From Jiangella ureilytica (GTDB lineage: Bacteria > Actinomycetota > Actinomycetes > Jiangellales > Jiangellaceae): a stretch of DNA of 64,000 bases. The stretch covers positions 62,001-126,000 of the forward strand of contig NZ_SMKL01000004.1 in NCBI RefSeq assembly GCF_004348545.1. Direction: 5' to 3'. Below the pieces are notes generated by a model. The model was not told the DNA's origin. It did no database searches and saw only the letters and a program-made list of their open reading frames with translations. This document shows, piece by piece, positions 57,073 to 64,000 of this stretch. The translations under genes and the position numbers were made by a program. The first letter of the stretch is position 1; each line of letters opens with the position of its first letter.

Positions 57073-57522
57073 TCAGATGGCGTGCTCGAGTGCGCGTCGC
57101 ACTGCTTGCCCGACATTCGGCGGATCTACCGCGTCCAGCGTGATCGCAAAGTCCAAAGCTTCAAACCCACCCGACGTCCCCTTATTCTCCTCTGCCGTGA
57201 CTATTAAGTGATCACCGGGCCGCTCGACAGTGACAGACTTGGACGCCGTCATATACTGCTTGAATGTCCGAATCCCAGCGAGGCTGTACAATCGGCGCAT
57301 TCGCGGTGAGTTGGAGCCCAATTCGTTGAGAGGTGGGAATGCTATCTCCTGCGTGCCAGCTTCAAGGGCCTGTAGTACGAGAGAGCCAAGTTCGTCATCT
57401 CGGATCGTCGCCGGGACTACAGTAATCCAGTCATTGATTACCCGCGGGCCCATATCGGTGGGAGAGTAGCTGGCGATAATCAGTGACTTCTCGCGCTCGA
57501 TGACATTTGCGCTTCCGCTCAT
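57073..57522 (-). CDS. CdiI-like immunity protein for the adjacent RHS toxin
   Basis: 149 aa. The ATG overlaps the stop of the RHS gene by 4 bp (ATGA), the standard toxin-immunity arrangement. The sequence resembles the contact-dependent-inhibition immunity family: SLIIASYSPTDMGPRVINDW, DDELGSLVLQALEAGTQEI, LAGIRTFKQYMTASKSVTVE, and the end DPPNVGQAVRRALEHAI. It is small, acidic and lacks a signal peptide, so it should be cytosolic and bind the toxin tip. Codon use and base composition are clearly more A/T-rich than the glycan genes, as is the toxin end next to it. Assignment rests on family memory plus position. Confidence 0.75.
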   Translation of the reverse strand: MSGSANVIEREKSLIIASYSPTDMGPRVINDWITVVPATIRDDELGSLVLQALEAGTQEIAFPPLNELGSNSPRMRRLYSLAGIRTFKQYMTASKSVTVERPGDHLIVTAEENKGTSGGFEALDFAITLDAVDPPNVGQAVRRALEHAI

Positions 57523-60500
57523 TGGATGATCACGATCTCCACATCGACACCTCGCCTTTGCCCATATTCAAAGGACCTGGAAATGGCGTCAGCCTGCGCT
57601 TGCGTCCAGTTTGGGGGGACGCCAATCCGTAGTCGTCGTGAGGTTATCATGTCCGCGCTGACGCGGATGCCCCCATGGTTGGCCCCTGTGAAGCGCTCGA
57701 CATCGCGTATGTAGGTGTTCAGGCGACTGGTTAGCCGACTCGATTGCTGATAGCTCGGCGCCGCGAGATTGATCGTTTTAATGCTTGTGGCTCGACCCCT
57801 CTCGAAGATATCGATCTTTGGAAAATTCTGGGGTAGGTTCTGACCAAGCTGTTGCTCCAATTGTCTGCCACGCAGCAGTGGTTTTTGGTCCCAGACGCTA
57901 CTGCTCCCCTCATCGAGATTCTTAAGTTTTCGTAGGTAGACGATGAGTCCGATCGCTTCGATAATCCTCTTGGGTGGTGCTGCGTCGAGCGCGGTGGACC
58001 CGCATTCGCTGCTGATGGGATCGCCATTGCTAATGCATGCAGGCAGGTCCCAAAACGGGATGACCATGCTGAGGACCTGCTTCTCGGTTGCCCAGCAATC
58101 ACCGAGGCACTTCAGACCAGGAAGCGGTGCCGGGCCCGGGGATGGAGATGGCTCTGGGCGGGATTCGTATCCGCCGCCAGAGTTACCAGTGCTCACGTCG
58201 CTTGCTTGGGCACCACCACCGCTTTCGAAATAGGAGGGTGGCCGTCCCTGGTCCGGTGGGTCCTGGTGCCCCGAGATCCCTCCACCGTCCATCTGGACGT
58301 AGAGGCCGGTGGGGTCACTTCCGGTGATGGGGTTGTTGCTGGCATATGCGTAGCCGTTCATCTGCTGCGGGTTAGTGTGGTCGATGATCGGGTCTACGGA
58401 GAGGAAGCGGCCGATGGTCGGGTCGTAGGCGCGGGCGCCCATCTGGATCATGCCGGTGGCGTCGTCTTCGATGCCGGTGTGGAAGCCGCGGTCGGTCGGG
58501 AAGCTCGTCACGCCGCCGGTGCTGCCGCGGTAGTTGCCGAACGGATCGCGTTCTCTGTTTCTGACCGCGCCGGCGTCTGCGTCGATGGCGGTGTCGGCGG
58601 TGCCGTTGTGGTCGCCGAACAGGTCTTGCAGGCCGTCGGATCCGGGGCTCCGGACGGAGAGGGTCTCGCCTGCGAAGGCGTAGTACCTCCGGGCCGTCAC
58701 TGCATTGGTGTTGAGGTTCAGCTCGAGCTCGTGGCCGGGCAGGTAGATGGTCACCTTGTCCGGGTCGCGACGGACAAGCCGGTCGCCGTCGGCGGTGTAG
58801 ATGAACGACGAGGGGCCGGCTGAGGTGTTTGCGGTTTTGACCCGGCCCTCGAGGTCCCACGTGAAGGTCTTGTTGCCGGCGGTCAGCGTGTTGCCGGTGT
58901 CGTCGTAGGTGTAGGAGGTCGTGGTCGAGCCGGTGGTCGTCGATGTCAGCGTGTGCGGCTGCGGGGAACCGGCGGCCGGGTACGCGTAAGTTGTGGTCGT
59001 CTCGGTCGGGGTTCCGGTCGACGACAGCCGGGTACGGGTACGCGAGGTCCGGTTGCCGGTCAGGTCGTACGTGTACTCCTGGTAATACTTGTTCGACGTG
59101 CCCGTAGCCGGCGGGAGATCCGCCGTGTCGCAGCCAGTGTCGGTGGCCGTGAAGGCCTGGGTGAGGCGGCGCAAATAGTCGTACTCGAAGCACTGGATGT
59201 CCTGCGTGCCGCCGGTCGGCCGGTCCGCGACCCGGGTGATGTTCCCGGCCTCGTCGTACCCGTAGCTCACGTTGGAGTAGACCGACTGGTCCTCGCGGTC
59301 GATCCGGGACCGGGTGAGCCGGCGGGTGCCGGCGTCGTACTCGTTGGTCTGCCACGACGCCGTTCCGTACTGGCCCTGCCCGCGACGGAGGATCTCACCG
59401 TAAGGCGACCAGATGGTGTCGACGGCGTAGGTGTTGTAGCCGTACATCCAGTCCTCGGCGCCGGTCGCCTCGTACCGGTGCTGCAGCGTCTCGGCCGGCA
59501 GACCGCCGATGGCGGGCATCGTCGTCGTGGCGACAGAGCCGTCCACGTTGTAGCTGTTAGTGAAGGTGTAGCTCCCATCGAGGAGCGTCCCTTCGGCGGT
59601 CGGGATGGTGACCCGGGTCCCGAGGGGCCGATAGGCCGCGTCGTAGCCGGTGACGGCGGTCGTGTACGCGGCCGCCCCCTCGCGGCGGGTCGACGAGGTC
59701 AGCTGGCCGAGCTCGAGCGTGTCGTAGGTCCACTCGGCGAGCGCTGTGCCGGTGACGGAGCCCTGCCGCGTCGAGGTCTTCCGCCCCAGCGCGTCGTACG
59801 TGAACGCGAGGGTCCGCCCTTCCGCGTCGGTCGTCGTCGTGAGCTGGCCGGCGTCGTCGTACGTCAGTTGTGTGGTGCCGGTGTCGGGGTCGTTCTTCTC
59901 GATCTGCCGGCCGCGCAGGTCGTACTCGTACGACCAGACGTTCCCGGCGTGGTCGGTCACCGTCGCCAGTTGGCCGGCCGGAGTGTAGGTGTAGCGCGTC
60001 GCATCGTTGGCGCCCGCGGCCGAGTCTCCGTGGAACTGCAGCAGCCGCTGCGTCCGGCCGCGTGCGTCCTGGAACACGGCGGTCGGGGTGTCGCCGTTCG
60101 GCGGGGTGACCCGGGTGTGGTCGCCGCGGTACTCCGTGACCGTCCGCCACTGCTCGTCGTTGTTCTTGAGGAAGGCGGAGATCACGGGCCGACCGGCACC
60201 GTCATACGTCGTCTCGGTGCTCGCGGGGACGGTCGTCGAGGGTGCGAAACCGGTCGCTGACGGCGGAGAGGAGTTGAAGTACGGGCCGTCGACCCGGACA
60301 GCGAGACCGCGCGAGTCGTACTCGGTGTCGACGATCAGCCGGCCAGGCTCCGCCTCGCTGGCCGACGGGACCTGGGTCTGCTGGACCCGGCCCCAGCCGT
60401 CGAACAGCTCGTAACCGATCGCCGTCGCGCCGGTCGGGAGCAGCGTCTTGGTCGCCACGCTGCTGAACGTGTCGTTGCGGACGCTGTACACGTACTCCGT

Positions 60501-62021
60501 CGTCGGCGTGTCGGTGGTGGTGCGGTCGGGTCCCCAGACCTTCCGCAGCCGGCCCAAGGTGTCGTACTGGAGCGACGTGGTCGCTCCGTTCGCATCGACG
60601 ACGGAGACCGGGTTGCCGTGGTAGGTGGTCATTGTCGTGGTGGACGCGTGACCAGCGGGGTTGGTGGTGGTGATCTTCTGAGTGAGCCCGGTGGACACGT
60701 TGACGTAGGCCAGAGCGGTCGTGCGGTCCAGCGCATCGGTCGACGAGGTCGGCCGCCCGTACGCGTCGTACGTCGCGGAGCTGGTCTGGACGTAGACCGG
60801 CCCGGAGCTCCAGGAGTCCAGCTCCTCGGTCAGCGTCACGTTGCCGCGGGTGGGAGCCGCGCCCACCGCGCCGCTGTCGTAGGCGAACCGCTGATCGGTG
60901 ACCACATGACCCGGCCTCGTCGGTGTCGCCTCGCATTCGACGGAGACGGTCTCGACCCGGGACGGCAGCGCGACGATGTGCGCGGAGGTGTTGCGCACGA
61001 AGGTCGTGCGGGCGCAGAGGTCGTCCGACGTCGTGGAGGTGTCGCCGCGGTCGTCGACCTGCGTGCGCAACCCGTAGGAGTCATAGGTGTAGGCGACGTC
61101 GGTGGTGCGCCAGCCCAGGTCGGGCAGCTTCGCCGTCCACGTCCGCGTGCGTCGCAGGTTGACCATGTGTGCGGTGTCGGTGCCGTCGGTGGCGGTGGCG
61201 GCGGAGAGCCACGGGTCATGGATGGCCTTCGAGACGACCTGGTCACCGTTGTAGGTGATGCTCTCGCGGACGAATCCTGCGAGACGCTCGTGGTCCTCGA
61301 TCGAGGCGTTCTCGGAGTCGGTGACGTCGACGTCGCGGGACCCGCTGGGCAGGTGGTCGCCGTCCATGCCGCGCATGTAGAGGGTCTCCGTCTCGATCGG
61401 CTCGCGGTCCAGCTCGCCGACGCCGACGGTGGTGACGACCGTGCCGTAGCCGCGCCAGTCGCCCCAGGTGCGCTGGTCCTCGGGGATCAGCTCACTGCCC
61501 TGATACGCCCAGGCGGGCTCGCCCTCGTAGCTGTAGTGGGTCTCCTGCGCGAGCTCGTTCTGGTACAGGTCGTCGACGACGACGGAGTCGACCAGGTACT
61601 TGTGGAACCAGTGCTCCTCGGGTTCGTCCGCGCCCTCGGGCGTGTAGAACACCGGGAAGCAGTTCATCGTGTTGGACTCGGGCGCGTTCGGCACGTTCGA
61701 CGGCGTGCACTCGGTGTCCCGGTAGTTCACCGAGATCCGGCCACCGGTCCCGTTGCGAATGGTGCGGATCCGCCACTTGTTGAACGGCGGTGCGTTGTCG
61801 ATGCCGTCGACCCTGTTGGGGGTCTGCTCACCGTGGAACACGACGCCGGGAAGCTCGATCGGCGACGTGCCGGCATGCCCGGAATGGACGATCCGGCCCA
61901 GCCAGAGCGCCGGCGCCGTCCCGTCACCAGGACTCGGGAACTGGTGCGTGAGCTCCCACCGATCGGCCGCCCGGTACGTGCCTGACGAGAGCACCTGCGT
62001 CTCGACCGTGACCAGCCGCAT
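57519..62021 (-). CDS. RHS-repeat polymorphic toxin, N-terminally truncated, with PD-(D/E)XK nuclease-like tip
   Basis: 1500 aa. Many YD repeats (YDAYGRPTSSTDALDRTT, YDTLGRLRKVW, YDLRGRQIEKNDPDTG) build the RHS shell. It closes at about residue 1200-1240 with the core motif GARAYDPTIGRFLSVDPI ... NNPITGSDPTGL. A linker and a variable C-terminus follow. The last ~120 residues resemble the CdiA-CT nuclease family of the PD-(D/E)XK type: LRGRQLEQQL (Glu ~1389), FPKIDIF (Asp ~1404) and ATSIKTINL (Lys ~1415), then SYQQSSRLTSRLNTYI. There is no signal peptide or other export domain: the chain opens at MRLVTVETQVLSSG, 36 bases after the neighbouring gene's stop. The gene therefore looks like a shortened or orphan cassette. 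It is coupled to the immunity gene by ATGA. Confidence 0.85.
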   Translation of the reverse strand: MRLVTVETQVLSSGTYRAADRWELTHQFPSPGDGTAPALWLGRIVHSGHAGTSPIELPGVVFHGEQTPNRVDGIDNAPPFNKWRIRTIRNGTGGRISVNYRDTECTPSNVPNAPESNTMNCFPVFYTPEGADEPEEHWFHKYLVDSVVVDDLYQNELAQETHYSYEGEPAWAYQGSELIPEDQRTWGDWRGYGTVVTTVGVGELDREPIETETLYMRGMDGDHLPSGSRDVDVTDSENASIEDHERLAGFVRESITYNGDQVVSKAIHDPWLSAATATDGTDTAHMVNLRRTRTWTAKLPDLGWRTTDVAYTYDSYGLRTQVDDRGDTSTTSDDLCARTTFVRNTSAHIVALPSRVETVSVECEATPTRPGHVVTDQRFAYDSGAVGAAPTRGNVTLTEELDSWSSGPVYVQTSSATYDAYGRPTSSTDALDRTTALAYVNVSTGLTQKITTTNPAGHASTTTMTTYHGNPVSVVDANGATTSLQYDTLGRLRKVWGPDRTTTDTPTTEYVYSVRNDTFSSVATKTLLPTGATAIGYELFDGWGRVQQTQVPSASEAEPGRLIVDTEYDSRGLAVRVDGPYFNSSPPSATGFAPSTTVPASTETTYDGAGRPVISAFLKNNDEQWRTVTEYRGDHTRVTPPNGDTPTAVFQDARGRTQRLLQFHGDSAAGANDATRYTYTPAGQLATVTDHAGNVWSYEYDLRGRQIEKNDPDTGTTQLTYDDAGQLTTTTDAEGRTLAFTYDALGRKTSTRQGSVTGTALAEWTYDTLELGQLTSSTRREGAAAYTTAVTGYDAAYRPLGTRVTIPTAEGTLLDGSYTFTNSYNVDGSVATTTMPAIGGLPAETLQHRYEATGAEDWMYGYNTYAVDTIWSPYGEILRRGQGQYGTASWQTNEYDAGTRRLTRSRIDREDQSVYSNVSYGYDEAGNITRVADRPTGGTQDIQCFEYDYLRRLTQAFTATDTGCDTADLPPATGTSNKYYQEYTYDLTGNRTSRTRTRLSSTGTPTETTTTYAYPAAGSPQPHTLTSTTTGSTTTSYTYDDTGNTLTAGNKTFTWDLEGRVKTANTSAGPSSFIYTADGDRLVRRDPDKVTIYLPGHELELNLNTNAVTARRYYAFAGETLSVRSPGSDGLQDLFGDHNGTADTAIDADAGAVRNRERDPFGNYRGSTGGVTSFPTDRGFHTGIEDDATGMIQMGARAYDPTIGRFLSVDPIIDHTNPQQMNGYAYASNNPITGSDPTGLYVQMDGGGISGHQDPPDQGRPPSYFESGGGAQASDVSTGNSGGGYESRPEPSPSPGPAPLPGLKCLGDCWATEKQVLSMVIPFWDLPACISNGDPISSECGSTALDAAPPKRIIEAIGLIVYLRKLKNLDEGSSSVWDQKPLLRGRQLEQQLGQNLPQNFPKIDIFERGRATSIKTINLAAPSYQQSSRLTSRLNTYIRDVERFTGANHGGIRVSADMITSRRLRIGVPPNWTQAQADAISRSFEYGQRRGVDVEIVIIQ

Positions 62022-62057
62022 TCGGAGATGAGCGCAGCCGTGCCCAGGCCGCAGTCC

Positions 62058-64000
62058 TCACCGCATAGCCGCGATCAGTGCCTCGTCGAGACGCGGCGTC
62101 AGTGAGTCGACATAGGTAGCGGTCAGATGCGAACCGCGTCGATAGATCAACACGTTTCCGATCACGGCGGGGCACATATCGCCCGGACAGATGTAGTCGT
62201 TCACGTCGACCGAACTCACGCCGTCAAGGCCCTCCAGCGCGGCCAGTTGGGCGGGAGCACCGCCGCGTTCCGCGCCTATGGCACGGGGGAATGCACAGGC
62301 GCTCAGCTCGTCCCCGTGCTCAGCAACGCACTCGATGACCTCGTGTTCCGGATTCGGGTTGTCCACCAGAACGATGACCTGGCGCCCGGCATCTTCCAGG
62401 CCGGTCCAGGTTCTGCGGAGATCTTCGACCATCGCGTCGGTCTGCTCCCGCTGGGACTCGTTGGGACCGAGGTAAGCCTGGGATGCCACCTGAGACGTGA
62501 CGACATAGTCGATTGACTCGAGCTCGTGCAGGCGGTCGTAGCGGGTTTCGTTGTACTCGGCGCAGTCCTGGTTCGCCCTGTCCTCGTACTTGATGTCGAC
62601 GCGGGCGAGGGGACAGGCGCTCTTGAGGTAGGTGAGGATACGCCAACCCCGTTCGTCGGCGATACGCTGGAACGCCGGCAACCACTGGTGCGCCTTGGAG
62701 TCACCCACCAGAGCCATCGTCACGTCCGCGTCCTCGGGCCCGTAGCTACACGCTTCGAGCTCGGTCCCCTCCAGCTCGCTGATGCACGGTTCCCCGCCCA
62801 GCGTGGCGAGATCTTCGCGTGCGGCGAGCACATCTGGGACCAGAAGGTCGACGGAGTCGGCTGGGCGTCCGTCGGGGTCCTGAGCCGGTATCGCATCGAG
62901 AACTGCGGCTCCGGGCGCCTCGCCGCCTACGGCATAGGACGGTTGCTTGGGGACGGCAAGCGAGACGATCACGGCCGTGGCGACGCCGATGGCTGTGCAC
63001 ACGACCCCGAGCACTGCCGCCCAGCCGGGCAACCGCACGAAGACCTTGGCCCTGTGGATCGGTGCCTCTACGAGTCGGTGCGTCAGCCAGGCGGGTACAA
63101 CGGAGAAACCGACCACCGTCACGGCGATGGTCACGGGGAGCTCGTTGTCTTCGCCCCACATCGCCGCTGCCCCGATCAGCAGCGGCCAATGCCACAGGTA
63201 CAGCGAGTACGAAAGCGTGCCGATGTCTCGCATGATCGGGGTATCCAGCACAAGGTCGCTGATGGTCCGCCGGCCGACGGTGCCTGCCGCGATGACCGCG
63301 GCCGCACCCAGTGTCGGTACCAGCGCGGCGATGCCGGGGAACGGCGTCGCCGCGTCGAACGTGACGACGGCGAGGACGATGGCGGTCAGCCCGGCGACAC
63401 CGAGGAGATGCGCCCACACCGCCGGCAGCCGTGGTATCCGGTGCGCGAGGATCGCCAGCGCACCGCCGATGGCCAACTCCCACAGCCGGGTCGTCGACAC
63501 AAAGTAGGCGGGGCCAGGACTTGTCTTGGTGAGCACGATCGACCAGATGAACGACGGCACGCCGATGGCGGCGATGCCGGTCAGCATGGCCCTGGTGAGC
63601 GGCAGCCGGTACCTGCGCTGCAGCCACAACACGAGCAGGATCATCAGCGGCCAGACGATGTAGAACTGCTCCTCGACCGCGAGGGACCAGTAGTGCTGGA
63701 CGGGGCTCGGGGCGTCGTCGCTGGCCAGATAGCTGACCGACTGGTCGGCGAGCCGCCAGTTCACGACATAGAGCGCGCTGGTCGCGATGTCCCATGCGAC
63801 GGACGACCACCGCGTCATCGGTAGCACGAGCAGGGTCATGGCTCCGACCGTCACCAGCACGACCGCCGTGGCTGGGAGGAGACGCCGGACACGGCGGGCC
63901 CAGAACCGGCTGAGCCGGAGCCGGCCGGTCCGTCCGATCTCGCGGTCGATCAGCCCGGTGATCAGGAAGCCGGAGATCACGAAGAACACGTCGACACCGA
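62058..64000 (-). CDS. OafA/YrhL-type O-acyltransferase with altered SGNH domain (N-terminus outside window)
   Basis: The frame runs off the window end, so only ~645 residues are visible. Membrane part: GVDVFFVISGFLITGLIDRE, FWARRVRRLLPATAVVL, HYWSLAVEEQFYIVWPLMI and SYSLYLWHWPLLIG, all standard for acyltransferase 3. The extracytoplasmic SGNH domain keeps its Ser in GDSKAHQWLP. The C-terminal DxxH motif, intact as YRDYSHLT in the paralogue at 15786, reads YRRGSHLT here (codon 62136-62138), replacing the Asp by Arg. The domain may be inactive, or bind without cleaving. Same strand as the RHS gene, 36 bases upstream of it. Confidence 0.87.
   Translation of the reverse strand, partial: GVDVFFVISGFLITGLIDREIGRTGRLRLSRFWARRVRRLLPATAVVLVTVGAMTLLVLPMTRWSSVAWDIATSALYVVNWRLADQSVSYLASDDAPSPVQHYWSLAVEEQFYIVWPLMILLVLWLQRRYRLPLTRAMLTGIAAIGVPSFIWSIVLTKTSPGPAYFVSTTRLWELAIGGALAILAHRIPRLPAVWAHLLGVAGLTAIVLAVVTFDAATPFPGIAALVPTLGAAAVIAAGTVGRRTISDLVLDTPIMRDIGTLSYSLYLWHWPLLIGAAAMWGEDNELPVTIAVTVVGFSVVPAWLTHRLVEAPIHRAKVFVRLPGWAAVLGVVCTAIGVATAVIVSLAVPKQPSYAVGGEAPGAAVLDAIPAQDPDGRPADSVDLLVPDVLAAREDLATLGGEPCISELEGTELEACSYGPEDADVTMALVGDSKAHQWLPAFQRIADERGWRILTYLKSACPLARVDIKYEDRANQDCAEYNETRYDRLHELESIDYVVTSQVASQAYLGPNESQREQTDAMVEDLRRTWTGLEDAGRQVIVLVDNPNPEHEVIECVAEHGDELSACAFPRAIGAERGGAPAQLAALEGLDGVSSVDVNDYICPGDMCPAVIGNVLIYRRGSHLTATYVDSLTPRLDEALIAAMR

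Noticed and set aside
56903-57211. 102-codon plus-strand frame starting at the TetR remnant
   Set aside because: Only the first nine codons match the regulator in frame; the rest is out of frame and runs antisense into the immunity gene.

Overview
This is a high-GC chromosomal window with strong G/C third-position bias, frequent GTG and TTG starts, 1-4 bp overlaps between genes, LCP proteins, Tat signals and FG-GAP-tailed wall enzymes. That points to an actinobacterium. A Jiangella- or Nocardioides-like organism would fit, but the genus is inference. No rRNA, tRNA, CRISPR array, integrase or transposase gene was found. About 39 protein genes are supported.

The window is mostly one very large cell-surface glycan locus. 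Positions 1-5.8 kb hold the end of an LCP ligase, two glycosyltransferases (GTs), a Wzm/Wzt-type exporter and another GT. Positions 5.9-23.3 kb hold further GTs and five genes matching the known route from UDP-GlcNAc to a 2,3-diacetamido-uronic acid: dehydrogenase 19153, oxidoreductase 13694, aminotransferase 12603, acetyltransferase 11992 and 2-epimerase 17972. Two O-acyltransferases sit among them. Three genes here share an uncommon GT-like module (motif IGPxNxAGQGxxWARA), once alone and twice fused to a GT4 domain in opposite orders. Positions 23.4-27.6 kb encode a peptidoglycan-recognition amidase and a SpoIID-like protein with matching FG-GAP tails. A 19-bp tandem array follows. Positions 27.9-31.6 kb hold a divergent pair: a polyprenyl-phosphate GT and a YfhO-type membrane protein.

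Positions 31.7-38.8 kb are mainly metabolic: epoxide hydrolase, Tat-exported metallophosphoesterase, acetoacetyl-CoA synthetase, a ceramidase-fold protein lacking the usual serine, and a second UDP-sugar dehydrogenase. Positions 38.9-42.9 kb hold an APH-like kinase, a 540-bp nested inverted-repeat region and a beta-helix/FG-GAP surface protein. Positions 42.9-46.4 kb carry all four dTDP-L-rhamnose genes (rmlB, rmlA, rmlC, rmlD), with a MITE-like palindrome between rmlC and rmlD. Positions 46.5-54.6 kb add a three-module GT, a GT2, a degenerate GT2-like protein, a membrane-anchored methyltransferase and a GT4.

Positions 54.8-57.0 kb hold a macrolide-type GT1 with a divergent TetR regulator, followed by a decayed copy of the regulator's 3' end. 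Positions 57.1-62.0 kb hold an RHS polymorphic toxin that lacks its N-terminal secretion region. It ends in a PD-(D/E)XK nuclease-like domain and overlaps a CdiI-like immunity gene by 4 bp. The toxin tip and immunity gene are visibly richer in A/T than the rest of the window, which suggests a transferred cassette. The window ends in a second OafA-type acyltransferase whose SGNH domain has lost the catalytic Asp.

Read together, the window looks like a wall-polysaccharide factory: nucleotide-sugar synthesis, many GTs, export, acyl and methyl decoration, LCP ligation and wall remodelling. A competition toxin is embedded at its edge.
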